From NCBI GenBank assembly GCA_000435595.1, contig FR895438.1:34299-60300 (forward strand): a DNA stretch of 26,002 bases. The letters are read 5' to 3'. A model generated the notes under the pieces. It did not search any database and was not told where the DNA came from. It was given only the letters and a program-made list of their open reading frames with translations. The translations under genes were made by a program, and so were the position numbers. Positions 1-7,803 of the stretch are shown piece by piece (positions within the stretch are counted from its first letter, which is position 1; every line of letters begins with the position of its first letter). The stretch is from Firmicutes bacterium CAG:882 (lineage in GTDB: Bacteria; Bacillota; Clostridia; Lachnospirales; Lachnospiraceae).

Positions 1-687
1 GGAAGAGCGTGCAGAAATGCAGCCAACATCAAGAACCGTCAGCCGATCGGCAGGATGTACATTAAGGCACCTTGGACACTCTCGGAGTTCTTCGTCGAGA
101 TTATCGAGGACGAGCTTAATGTAAAGAGTGTTGAGTTCACTGACGACGTTAGAGCATACAGCTCCTACAGCTTCAAGCCGCAGCTCAAGACTGTAGGTCC
201 TAAGTACGGCAAGCTTCTTGGAAAGATTCAGGGTGCATTAAAGAGCATTGACGGCAATGCGGCTATGGATACGCTCAATGAGAAGGGTGCTCTTGAGTTT
301 GACTATGACGGTCAGAAGGTAGAGCTTACCAAGGATGATCTCCTCATCGAGATAGCACAGACAGAAGGCTATGTATCCGATTCATGGAGCGGTGTCACTG
401 TAGTTCTCGACACCAACCTCACACCTGAGCTTATCGAGGAAGGCTTCCTGCGTGAGATTGTCAGCAAGATTCAGACCATGAGAAAGGAAGCAGGCTTCGA
501 GGTAATGGATACCATCACAATCTATGCAGACGGAAGCGACAAGATTAAGGCTCTTCTCGATGCGAAGGCTGACCAGATTACCACCGAGATTCTTGCTACC
601 AAGGTTGTGACAGGCGAGCTTGACGGATATACCAAGGAGTGGGATATCAACGGCGAGCAGGTAACACTCGGAGTTAAGAAAAATTAA
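1..687 (+). CDS. ileS: Isoleucyl-tRNA synthetase, C-terminal 228 residues (5' truncated by window edge)
   Basis: This is the tail of the class I synthetase that charges tRNA-Ile in the cytoplasm. The frame is open from base 1, so the start lies outside the window. The first residues read GRACRNAANIKNRQP, the typical entry into the last part of the anticodon-binding region of IleS. They are followed by an acidic alpha/beta tail that contains TPELIEEGFLREIVSKIQTM and ends in VTLGVKKN. Only one Cys is present in the segment, so the C-terminal zinc finger of the E. coli-type enzyme is absent. That fits the longer, eukaryote-like IleS class, though this subclass call is inference from the tail alone. 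A bidirectional terminator follows about 55 bp after the stop. The identity is secure despite truncation. Confidence 0.93.
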   Translation, partial: GRACRNAANIKNRQPIGRMYIKAPWTLSEFFVEIIEDELNVKSVEFTDDVRAYSSYSFKPQLKTVGPKYGKLLGKIQGALKSIDGNAAMDTLNEKGALEFDYDGQKVELTKDDLLIEIAQTEGYVSDSWSGVTVVLDTNLTPELIEEGFLREIVSKIQTMRKEAGFEVMDTITIYADGSDKIKALLDAKADQITTEILATKVVTGELDGYTKEWDINGEQVTLGVKKN

Positions 688-735
688 GACTAAGTCCTGA
701 GGCTTCGTGAAAGCAGCCATCATATAATACGGACG

Positions 736-776
736 TGAAAAACGCAGTTCCCGTTTTTTGGGGACTGCGTTTTTTA
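736..776. terminator. Bidirectional intrinsic terminator between ileS and pyrI
   Basis: An 11-bp stem (742-752 with 760-770, one G-T wobble) is followed by a T run on the plus strand (769-775). On the minus strand the A run at 738-742 becomes a T run. It sits between two convergent genes and can end both transcripts. Confidence 0.88.
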
Positions 777-837
777 TATAATGGGGAAATTGTTGAAATT
801 CCCTACTACAAACGGTTGAATGTTTATCCTTTGACAA

Positions 838-1263
838 TTATTGCCTTGTGATTATCTCCTGATTGCAGTAGATGCATCTGTATTTCTTTGACGAGGACAT
901 TCTGAATATGTGCTCACAGTTTGCCTCGAGATTGGTGATGCAGCGCGGGTTTTTACACCTGATGACATTCCGCAGTTCTATCGGCGGGACGGGGTGAAGC
1001 TTCTGTACGACCTTGCCGTCTTTTATATAGATGAGTGTAATTTTGTCATCGAGATAGCCGAGAATATCAAGCTGTGGCAGCATGTCCGAGCCCTCAATTT
1101 TTATTAAATCCTTTTTGCCGTATTTTTCACTTTTCACATATTGGAGAAGTGCAATGGAACGGCTGATGTTTTCAAGATGGAGAAACTTGTATATTTCAAG
1201 ACCTTTTCCTGCAGTAATATGGTCGATTACTATTCCGTTCTGAATGGACTCCACATTTAACAT
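838..1263 (-). CDS. pyrI: Aspartate carbamoyltransferase regulatory subunit
   Basis: This 141-residue protein has the usual length for the nucleotide-binding regulatory chain of aspartate transcarbamoylase, which pairs with PyrB and transmits CTP/ATP feedback. An N-terminal allosteric domain (about residues 1-97) is followed by the zinc domain. The four zinc-ligand Cys are visible as CKNPRC (C103, C108) and CIYC (C130, C133). The zinc site is what joins regulatory to catalytic chains, so an assembled holoenzyme under feedback control is expected (family knowledge). The gene overlaps the end of pyrB by 7 bp, and a strong AGGAGGT ribosome site lies about 6 nt before its ATG. It is the last gene of the purA-pyrB-pyrI unit and ends at the bidirectional terminator. 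Confidence 0.95.
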   Translation of the reverse strand: MLNVESIQNGIVIDHITAGKGLEIYKFLHLENISRSIALLQYVKSEKYGKKDLIKIEGSDMLPQLDILGYLDDKITLIYIKDGKVVQKLHPVPPIELRNVIRCKNPRCITNLEANCEHIFRMSSSKKYRCIYCNQEIITRQ

Positions 1264-2204
1264 GATAAAACCTCCTCTCCTGTTACCGGGTCGGGAATGT
1301 CGAGCAGTGCCATGATAAGCGCCATTCTGACATAGACACCGTTCTGCACCTGCTGGAAGTAAGCTGCGCGCTTGTCAGAATCGACATCAAGTGATATCTC
1401 ATCTACCCTCGGAAGCGGGTGAAGCACGGGCATGTCTGCCGGCGCAAGCTCAAGCTTTTCCTTGGTGAGCATGTATGTTCCTTTTAGGCGGACATAGTCC
1501 TCCTCGTTGAAAAAACGTTCCTTCTGTACGCGCGTCATATACAGGACATCGAGCTTGGGAAGAGTGTCCTCAAGGTCATCAACCTCGTGATAGGGAACCT
1601 TTGCCGGCTTCAGTGTGTCCTCAATCAGGTATTCGGGCACGCAAAGTTCGCTTGGGGAGATAAAATAAAACTGATTGTCCGGGTATCTGACGAGGCTGTT
1701 CACGAGCGAGTGAACGGTGCGTCCGAACTTTAAATCGCCGCAGAAGCCTACGGTGAGATGATCCAGGCGCCCTTTGCGCTGGCGTATCGTCATCATGTCG
1801 ATAAGTGTCTGTGTAGGGTGATTGTGACCGCCGTCGCCCGCATTTATAATAGGTACGCCAGAGTACATCGAGGCGCGAAGAGGTGCTCCCTCCTTTGGAT
1901 GGCGCATGGCTATGATATCGGCGTAGCAGCTTACTACGCGCGCAGTGTCAGCGACGGTTTCTCCCTTGGTGGCGCTGGACTGCCCGGCTCCGGCGAAGCC
2001 CAAGGTCTGACCGCCGAGGTTTAACATGGCTGCCTCGAAGGAGAGGCGTGTTCTCGTACTCGGCTCGTAGAAGAGTGTTGCCAGCTTCTTTCCGTCAGCG
2101 ACGTGTGAATATGCTGATGGATTTGCTGAAATTCGGTCAGCAAGGTTCAATATTTTCAGAGTTTCTTCAAGTGTAAAATCCAGTGGATCAATCAAGTGTC
2201 TCAT
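1257..2204 (-). CDS. pyrB: Aspartate carbamoyltransferase catalytic subunit
   Basis: It catalyses carbamoyl phosphate plus aspartate to carbamoyl aspartate, the committed pyrimidine step. The phosphate-binding STRTR (residues 49-53), the Lys in TKGET (about 80), HPTQ (129-132), GDLKFGRTVHS and HPLPR (262-266) are all intact, so the active site looks complete. An ATG also occurs 6 bp upstream at 2210. I chose the start at 2204 because it gives a classic ATGA overlap with the purA stop and places AGGGAGA (2217-2211) 6 nt before it, whereas the 2210 ATG abuts that site. The product is then 315 residues, close to the usual length of about 305-315. Translational coupling to purA is likely, and the 3' end overlaps pyrI. 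Confidence 0.95.
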   Translation of the reverse strand: MRHLIDPLDFTLEETLKILNLADRISANPSAYSHVADGKKLATLFYEPSTRTRLSFEAAMLNLGGQTLGFAGAGQSSATKGETVADTARVVSCYADIIAMRHPKEGAPLRASMYSGVPIINAGDGGHNHPTQTLIDMMTIRQRKGRLDHLTVGFCGDLKFGRTVHSLVNSLVRYPDNQFYFISPSELCVPEYLIEDTLKPAKVPYHEVDDLEDTLPKLDVLYMTRVQKERFFNEEDYVRLKGTYMLTKEKLELAPADMPVLHPLPRVDEISLDVDSDKRAAYFQQVQNGVYVRMALIMALLDIPDPVTGEEVLSC

Positions 2205-3502
2205 AGCCATTCTCCCTTTAATAAATACTGGTTTCGTTCTGCGCCTACGGAAATAAACTGTATTTCATGTTCAAGCAGTTTTTCCAGACGGGTTATATAT
2301 GCCTTTGCCTTGTCGGGAAGGTCGTTATAGTCAGTGCATGCTGATATGTCCTCCTTCCAGCCCGGGAGGTATTCAACTATAGGCTCACATGAGTCCAGAT
2401 CCTCGAGAGGGTCAAAACAGGTGGTCGTCTCATCGCCATGACGATAGCCTACAATTATCGGTATCACGTCCAGGCTGCTGAGTACGTCAAGCTTGGTAAG
2501 GGCAATCTTGTCGGCTTTCTGACATTTCAGCCCGTAAAGGCTTGCAACGGCATCAAACGGACCGACACGGCGCGGACGGCCGGTGGCAGCTCCGTACTCA
2601 CCGCCGGATTTTCTGAGAGCCTCCATCCATGCCTCAGGCATTGCCCTCTCGGCAACAAATGGACCGGCACCGACGCAGGTTGAGTAGGCCTTCAGTACAC
2701 CGACAACCTGATTGAGATGTTCACCCGGTATGCCTGCACCTATAGGACCATAGGCAGATATGGTTGATGAACTCGAGGTGTATGGGAAGATACCGTAATC
2801 GATATCTCTCATTGCGCCGAGCTGGGCTTCTAAGACCACATTTTTTCCGTTTTTGAGAGCGGCTTCAAGGTAGCTGCCTGTGTCACATATATATGGAGCA
2901 AAAAGAGCTGCCTGCTTCTCACACCATGAGAGCAGAGCCGGATAGGACATGCGCTCCTGATGGTAGCAGCCCGACAGCTCAAGGTTCTTTGAGTCGAGCA
3001 TCATTTTAAGGCGCGCCTGTATGCGAGGTTCATCGAGGTGGAGCAGGTCACCCATACGGATTGTCTTTTTCCTGTATTTGTCGCTGTAGGCGTAGGCGAT
3101 TCCTCGTTTTGTCGAGCCGAAGGCTGCGCCTGTTTTTGCAAGACGGCTTTCCTCAAGCTCGTCCTGTGCGCGGTGCCAAGGCATGGATATGGTAGCCCTT
3201 GAGGAGAGCCTCAGGTTGTCAGGGGTTACGAGCACTCCCTTCTCACGGATTTGTGCAATCTCCTTTGACAGATGCTCCGGGTCTACCACCATACCATCGC
3301 CTAATATACAGATTACCTTGGAATGAAGTATGCCGGAGGGTAGAAGATTGAGAATAAATTTCCCCTGCCCGGTTACGACGGTGTGTCCGGCGTTGTTGCC
3401 GCCTTGGTAGCGGACGACTATATCAGCCTTCTCAGCCAGCAGGTCGATGACCCTGCCTTTTCCTTCGTCGCCCCAGTTTATGCCTGTTACTGCTGTCAGC
3501 AT
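2201..3502 (-). CDS. purA: Adenylosuccinate synthetase (variant signature)
   Basis: It converts IMP, aspartate and GTP to adenylosuccinate, the first step towards AMP. The 433 residues match family length. The GTP/Mg loop is NWGDEGKGR (residues 9-17, with Asp12), and RYQGGNNAGHT supplies His40, so both catalytic residues are in place. TTGRPRRVGPFD and TKLDVL near the C-terminus are also typical. It departs from the standard signature in two places: N replaces Q before WGDEGKG, and the second signature, normally GTTGRGIGPAY, reads GSTKRGIAYAY (129-139). This suggests a divergent PurA subgroup, still judged functional. The start has a strong AAAGGAGG site about 7 nt upstream. It is first in the purA-pyrB-pyrI unit and shares its promoter region with the LysR gene. 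Confidence 0.93.
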   Translation of the reverse strand: MLTAVTGINWGDEGKGRVIDLLAEKADIVVRYQGGNNAGHTVVTGQGKFILNLLPSGILHSKVICILGDGMVVDPEHLSKEIAQIREKGVLVTPDNLRLSSRATISMPWHRAQDELEESRLAKTGAAFGSTKRGIAYAYSDKYRKKTIRMGDLLHLDEPRIQARLKMMLDSKNLELSGCYHQERMSYPALLSWCEKQAALFAPYICDTGSYLEAALKNGKNVVLEAQLGAMRDIDYGIFPYTSSSSTISAYGPIGAGIPGEHLNQVVGVLKAYSTCVGAGPFVAERAMPEAWMEALRKSGGEYGAATGRPRRVGPFDAVASLYGLKCQKADKIALTKLDVLSSLDVIPIIVGYRHGDETTTCFDPLEDLDSCEPIVEYLPGWKEDISACTDYNDLPDKAKAYITRLEKLLEHEIQFISVGAERNQYLLKGEWL

Positions 3503-3533
3503 GTTTTGTCCTCCTTTATTGTGCTTCTTTGCA

Positions 3534-3583
3534 TTGTTTTTTTAACCAGCGTTCATTATAATGAACGTACAGAGATATGTAAA
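3534..3583. promoter_or_regulatory. Divergent purA / lysR promoters overlapping an 18-bp palindrome
   Basis: CGTTCATTATAATGAACG (3550-3567) is a perfect 18-bp palindrome. Its centre contains TATAAT on both strands. For purA (minus), TTTACA (3583-3578) lies 17 bp from TATAAT (3560-3555), a near-consensus sigma-A promoter. For the LysR gene (plus), TTGTTT (3534-3539) lies 17 bp from TATAAT (3557-3562), which is weaker. The palindrome also satisfies the T-N11-A spacing of LysR-type sites. A protein bound here would block or gate both promoters. That LysR is that protein is inference. Confidence 0.72.
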
Positions 3584-3633
3584 AAGTATTATTGATATGA
3601 CAGCAATAATTTTAAATTATCACAGAGGCGAAT

Positions 3634-4545
3634 ATGAATATTAATTTTGAGTATTACAGAATTTTTTATTATGTTGCAAAATACAGCAACTTCACAAAGG
3701 CTGCACATGCGCTCGGGAACAGCCAGCCCAATATCACGAGGGCAATGAACTGTCTTGAGAGTGCGGCACAATGCACATTGTTTATCCGGACGAACAGGGG
3801 AGTGCGCCTGACGCCGGAGGGGGAAAGGCTCTACACAAGAGTCGCAGCGGCGATGTCCATTCTACAGACCGCGGAGGACGAGATGATGGAGTATGCGGAT
3901 TTGGAGCATGGCAGCATCGCAATCGGGGCAAGCGAGACGGCGCTTAATATATATCTTCTCAAAAAACTCAAAAGGTTTCATATGGAATATCCGGGAATAA
4001 GGATAAAGATATATAATCATTCAACCCCGCAGGCGGTGCAGTCCGTCAAGAGCGGGGAGATTGATTTCGCGGTTGTGACGACACCGACGACCGCAAAGGA
4101 GCCGCTTAGGGAGGTAAAACTGCAGGCTTTTAGCGAGATACTGGTAGGAGGAAAGACCTTCACGGCGCTGGGGAGTCAGGAGCTCAGCGTGGCGGAGATT
4201 TTGAATTATCCGTTTATATGCCTTGGAAGGGAGACGATGACCTACCAGTTCTATTATCAGTTTTTCATGGCGCACGGTCTTGAGATGAAGCTCGATACGG
4301 AGGCAGCTACCACGGATCAGATACTGCCGTTGGTAAAAGCCGAGCTGGGGCTTGCATTTATCCCGCAGCCGATGGCAGAGCAGGCAATCAGGAGGCATGA
4401 GATAGTGCAGATATGCCTGAACGAGGAAATTCCAAGGCGCGATATCTGTATGGTCTATGATGTAAAACGTCCTATGAGTGTTGCGGCTAAGAAGCTTAAA
4501 AAGATACTGCTTGAGGAGAGGGATAATTTGGACGGGGAAAATTAG
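3634..4545 (+). CDS. LysR-family transcriptional regulator
   Basis: This 303-residue protein has normal LysR length. The N-terminal winged helix-turn-helix (about residues 5-65) reads FTKAAHALGNSQPNITRAMNCLE and ends in RGVRLTPEGERL, the standard LysR DNA-binding signature. Residues from about 90 form the substrate-binding domain, beginning GSIAIGASETALNIYLLKKL. The start has GAGG about 6 nt upstream. It is transcribed divergently from purA-pyrBI and stands 149 bp upstream of metE in the same direction, so purA, metE or both are candidate targets. A role in methionine control (MetR is also LysR-type) is possible from position only. The effector cannot be read from the sequence. Confidence 0.88.
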   Translation: MNINFEYYRIFYYVAKYSNFTKAAHALGNSQPNITRAMNCLESAAQCTLFIRTNRGVRLTPEGERLYTRVAAAMSILQTAEDEMMEYADLEHGSIAIGASETALNIYLLKKLKRFHMEYPGIRIKIYNHSTPQAVQSVKSGEIDFAVVTTPTTAKEPLREVKLQAFSEILVGGKTFTALGSQELSVAEILNYPFICLGRETMTYQFYYQFFMAHGLEMKLDTEAATTDQILPLVKAELGLAFIPQPMAEQAIRRHEIVQICLNEEIPRRDICMVYDVKRPMSVAAKKLKKILLEERDNLDGEN

Positions 4546-4609
4546 AAGGCTGAGAGCTGCATTTGACTGACATAGCTTTAAACTATGACGACTGTATAAA
4601 ATTATATAT

Positions 4610-4638
4610 TTTTCAATAACCGGACCGCCCATTATAAT
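4610..4638 (+). promoter_or_regulatory. metE promoter
   Basis: TTTTCA (4610-4615) and TATAAT (4633-4638) are separated by 17 bp. The predicted start near 4645 leaves a leader of about 50 nt. The -10 context CATTATAAT is the same as the core of the palindrome at 3550-3567, so the same regulator might touch both. ACCGCCC (4624-4630) and GGGCGGT (4658-4664) form a 7-bp inverted repeat around the -10. Confidence 0.6.
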
Positions 4639-4694
4639 TAGAGAAAATATTGTTGGAGGGCGGTGCGGCAGCCTGCCCGGAAAAGGGGATTATT

Positions 4695-6968
4695 ATGCAG
4701 ACATCGGTAATTGGGTTTCCGAGAATTGGTACATTAAGAGAATTAAAATTCGCTTCCGAGAAATATTTCAGAGGGGAAATCGGTGCACAGGAGCTGCTGC
4801 AGACAGCAGCACAGTTGAGGAAAATTCATTGGAGCACGCAGAGAAATGCGGGGATTGACTATATTTCCAGCAATGATTTCTCACACTATGATGCGGTTCT
4901 GGATACGGCGTTGATGCTTGGAATTGTTCCCGGGCGTTACAAGGAATTAAAGTTGTCAGAGCTGGATACATATTTTGCGATGGCGCGCGGATATCAGGGG
5001 GACTCGGGAGATGTGAAGGCGCTTGCCATGAAAAAGTGGTTTAACACCAATTACCACTATATTGTCCCGGAGGTCGAGGACGACACGGTTATCGGGCTGT
5101 ATGAAAGTAAGCTTTTAGACGAGTATAAGCAGGCGAAGTCGATTGGAATTGATACAAAGCCCGTAGTAATCGGCGCGTATACGATGCTCAGGCTGTGCAG
5201 ATTTACGGGCAGCAGGGCGGCGGCTGATTATGTGGATGATTTCATAAAGGCGTATAAGGAGCTTCTAAAAAGCTGCGCCGAAAATCAGGTGGCGTGGATA
5301 CAGTTTGACGAGCCTGCGCTTGTGCAGGATATGGATGATAAGGATATCGAGCTGTTTTGCAGAATATACGATGCGGTGCTGTCTTGCAAAAACGGCTGCA
5401 GGGTACTGCTCCAGACCTATTTCGGAGATGTGAGGGATATTTACACGAACCTGACCGGAATGGCGTTCGACGGAATAGGGCTTGATTTCATAGAGGGCAG
5501 GGAGACGGTCAAACTGATTGAAAAATATGGTTTTCCACAGGACAAGCTGCTGTTTGCGGGGCTTGTGAACGGAAAAAATATCTGGAGAAATCACTACGAC
5601 CGCACATTAAAGACGTTGGCACAGCTTAAAGAAAAGAATATAAATGTCGTGCTATCGACTTCCTGCTCACTGCTGCATGTCCCTTACACGTTAAAGCACG
5701 AGGACAAGCTCTCACAGGCTTATCTGTCATATTTTGCGTTTGCGGAGGAAAAGCTTTCTGAGCTGCATGAGCTGAGTGTTCTTGCTGATTTGGAGGATTA
5801 TACGTCGGCGGAGTCTTACATAAATAATCAGAAGCTGTTCACTGCGGAGAGAGACTGCGTCAATGAACAGGTAAAGCAGAGGCTTGCAGGGGTCGGGAAA
5901 GAGGATTATGTGAGGCTTCCGAAGAGAAGTGAGCGTCAGAAGATACAGAAAAAAGTATTCGGTCTGCCTGAGTTTCCGACGACGACAATCGGTTCATTCC
6001 CGCAGACACAGGATGTAAAGTCAAACCGTTCAGCTTACAGGCGTGGAGATATTTCAAGGGAGGAATACATAGCCTTTAATAAGAAGAAAATTGCACAGTG
6101 CGTGGCATGGCAGGAGGAAATAGGTCTGGACGTGCTGGTGCATGGTGAGTATGAGCGAAATGATATGGTGGAATATTTCGGTGAGGCACTGGGAGGCTTT
6201 TTGTTCACGCAGAAGGCGTGGGTGCAGTCCTACGGAACACGCTGCGTGAAGCCGCCGATTATATGGGGTGATGTCTACCGCAGGAATCCTATAACGGTCG
6301 AATGGTCTGCATATGCACAGTCACTTACCAACAAGCCGATGAAGGGAATGCTCACAGGTCCGGTAACTATTTTGAACTGGTCGTTTCCGAGGGAGGATAT
6401 CTCCGTAAAGGAGTCGATATCGCAGATAGCGCTTGCCATAAGAGACGAGGTGCTTGACCTTGAGGCAAACGGCATCGGTATTATTCAGATTGATGAGGCA
6501 GCCCTGAGGGAGAAACTGCCGCTTCGCAAATCGGACCGGTATACAGAATACCTTGACTTTGCAATCCCGGCATTCCGCCTGACGCACAGCGGGGTCAAGC
6601 CTGAGACGCAGATACACACGCATATGTGTTACAGTGAGTTTACGGACATTATTCCGGCGATCGATGACATGGACGCGGATGTGATTACATTCGAGGCATC
6701 GCGTTCCGACCTTCAGATATTAGACGCACTTAGGGAGAACCACTTTGAGACGGAGGTCGGACCCGGAGTGTACGATATCCATTCTCCGCGTGTACCGGAC
6801 GTGCAGGAGATTGTCAATTCGCTCAACACAATGCTTGCTAAGATTGACCGCGACAAATTATGGGTAAATCCTGACTGTGGCTTAAAGACAAGAGGGGTGC
6901 CGGAGACAGATGCCAGCCTAAGGAATATGGTTGAGGCGGCGAAGCTTATAAGAGATATGAATATCTAA
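4695..6968 (+). CDS. metE: 5-methyltetrahydropteroyltriglutamate-homocysteine methyltransferase (cobalamin-independent methionine synthase)
   Basis: It transfers the methyl group of 5-methyl-THF-polyglutamate to homocysteine, making methionine without B12. The 757 residues match full-length MetE. The N-terminal barrel starts SVIGFPRIGTLRELK, and the C-terminal catalytic barrel starts TTTIGSFPQT. The zinc ligands are all present: H643 and C645 (HMC), E667 (FEAS) and C728 (PDCG). GEYERNDMVEYFGE, a substrate-binding segment, is also intact. A longer reading from TTG at 4650 is possible, but the ATG at 4695 has AAGGGGA about 6 nt upstream and matches the family N-terminus. I see no S-box or T-box upstream. 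The gene is probably transcribed alone from the promoter at 4610 and ends at a strong terminator. Confidence 0.96.
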   Translation: MQTSVIGFPRIGTLRELKFASEKYFRGEIGAQELLQTAAQLRKIHWSTQRNAGIDYISSNDFSHYDAVLDTALMLGIVPGRYKELKLSELDTYFAMARGYQGDSGDVKALAMKKWFNTNYHYIVPEVEDDTVIGLYESKLLDEYKQAKSIGIDTKPVVIGAYTMLRLCRFTGSRAAADYVDDFIKAYKELLKSCAENQVAWIQFDEPALVQDMDDKDIELFCRIYDAVLSCKNGCRVLLQTYFGDVRDIYTNLTGMAFDGIGLDFIEGRETVKLIEKYGFPQDKLLFAGLVNGKNIWRNHYDRTLKTLAQLKEKNINVVLSTSCSLLHVPYTLKHEDKLSQAYLSYFAFAEEKLSELHELSVLADLEDYTSAESYINNQKLFTAERDCVNEQVKQRLAGVGKEDYVRLPKRSERQKIQKKVFGLPEFPTTTIGSFPQTQDVKSNRSAYRRGDISREEYIAFNKKKIAQCVAWQEEIGLDVLVHGEYERNDMVEYFGEALGGFLFTQKAWVQSYGTRCVKPPIIWGDVYRRNPITVEWSAYAQSLTNKPMKGMLTGPVTILNWSFPREDISVKESISQIALAIRDEVLDLEANGIGIIQIDEAALREKLPLRKSDRYTEYLDFAIPAFRLTHSGVKPETQIHTHMCYSEFTDIIPAIDDMDADVITFEASRSDLQILDALRENHFETEVGPGVYDIHSPRVPDVQEIVNSLNTMLAKIDRDKLWVNPDCGLKTRGVPETDASLRNMVEAAKLIRDMNI

Positions 6969-6975
6969 AGAAAAG

Positions 6976-7016
6976 GACCTGGAAAATGTTTTATTAATGT
7001 TTTCCGGGTCTTTTTT
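6976..7016 (+). terminator. Intrinsic terminator of metE
   Basis: An 11-bp stem (6976-6986 with 7000-7010, one wobble) with a 13-nt loop is followed directly by six T (7011-7016), 7 bp after the metE stop. Confidence 0.9.
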
Positions 7017-7082
7017 AATAAAGGAAATATAGTACAAAACCATCAAAATGATGATTTAGTGCATTTTGGGTAATATGCTTGA

Positions 7083-7417
7083 AAAATTTTCATAATGTTT
7101 ATTGGCGGCAGTACTATGGCGTTTCCTATAGCGTTGCTTATGAGCATTGCTTGTGGTATCCAAGCCAACGGCAGGGCGTTCGGGGCAGACAATAGTACTG
7201 ATTATGAGGATTATGAAGAATTTTTGAAATCCGGATGTTTTTCCGAAACAAGGGATAAAATAAAATTCAGTTAGCTGCATTGGGAATTCCGTTCTATAAC
7301 CCCATGCTTATAATAGGTAAAACACAAGGTAGAATGGCGGAAGACCATTTTGGGATAATGATAGAGAGGTATAAATTTTTTCTTTTAAAATCCTACACTC
7401 ATGCTATAATGGCATAA
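7083..7417 (+). pseudogene. Frameshifted remnant of an unrecognised gene
   Basis: Two plus-strand open stretches lie in different frames and read as one protein tail if joined. The first (7083-7271) contains FIGGSTMAFPIALLM and EDYEEFLKSGCFSETRDKI. The second, in another frame from about 7259, reads QLAALGIPFYNPMLIIGKTQ and then GRMAEDHFGIMIERY. The switch falls in an A-rich run near 7255-7268. Neither part has a convincing ribosome site, and the upstream frame is closed by a stop at 7080. I do not recognise the family with confidence. The composition looks like the C-terminal part of a folded enzyme and not random sequence. Decay or a recent indel are both possible. The stretch is otherwise empty except for the promoter of the next gene at its 3' end. 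Confidence 0.4.
7402..7410 (+). promoter_or_regulatory. Extended -10 promoter for the small membrane protein gene
   Basis: TGCTATAAT is a perfect -10 with the TG extension. The best -35 candidate is weak (TTTTAA, 16 bp upstream). It lies 32 bp before the ATG at 7442. Confidence 0.55.
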
Positions 7418-7441
7418 GTGGGAAAAACACGGAGGGCTGAA

Positions 7442-7780
7442 ATGAGTAACTGGTTAATTTACTATTTGCTGTTCATATTTGTTTTTTGGATGCTGTTTAG
7501 TAATAGAAAACAGACCGAAAAATATATTGAGGCAAAAATAAAAAGAAGAAACGGAGATAAGGATATGCAGGAGCTTGCAAAGCGATTTATTGGAAAGGAC
7601 GTGCTGATTAACACGGTGGCATCGGGGACGATTGACGGTATTTTGAAGGAGGTTGTTGATAACGCGGTTGTTATTGATAGGAATGGTGCAGAATCGGTTG
7701 TGAATCTGGACTATGTGATACGTCTGCGTGAGTATCCTACGAACAAGAACGGCAAAAGAAAGACGGTTATAACTGATTAG
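7442..7780 (+). CDS. Small membrane-anchored protein with a beta-rich, LSm-like C-terminal domain
   Basis: The product has 112 residues. I chose the ATG at 7442 because GGAGGG lies about 6 nt upstream; a GTG at 7418 in frame has no such site. Residues 4-19 (WLIYYLLFIFVFWMLF) form one membrane helix, followed by a basic segment (SNRKQTEKYIEAKIKRRN). The rest, from about residue 42, reads FIGKDVLINTVASGTIDGIL and then VVDNAVVIDRNG, alternating short beta strands and turns that resemble an LSm/SH3-like small barrel. This fold idea comes from pattern only. An N-out or N-in orientation is not clear, but the basic stretch after the helix favours a cytoplasmic C-terminal domain. Function is unknown. 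It sits between gene remnants and is probably a single-gene unit. Confidence 0.72.
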   Translation: MSNWLIYYLLFIFVFWMLFSNRKQTEKYIEAKIKRRNGDKDMQELAKRFIGKDVLINTVASGTIDGILKEVVDNAVVIDRNGAESVVNLDYVIRLREYPTNKNGKRKTVITD

Positions 7781-7803
7781 CGGTGAGGTACAAGAGATGA
7801 CGT

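Noticed and set aside
382..837. Minus-strand ORF of 151 residues overlapping the end of ileS
   Set aside because: It lies antisense to a clear synthetase tail, crosses the terminator and shows no domain.
7056..7280. Minus-strand ORF of 74 residues in the gap after metE
   Set aside because: It has no family resemblance, and the plus strand of the same stretch reads as a more protein-like broken gene.
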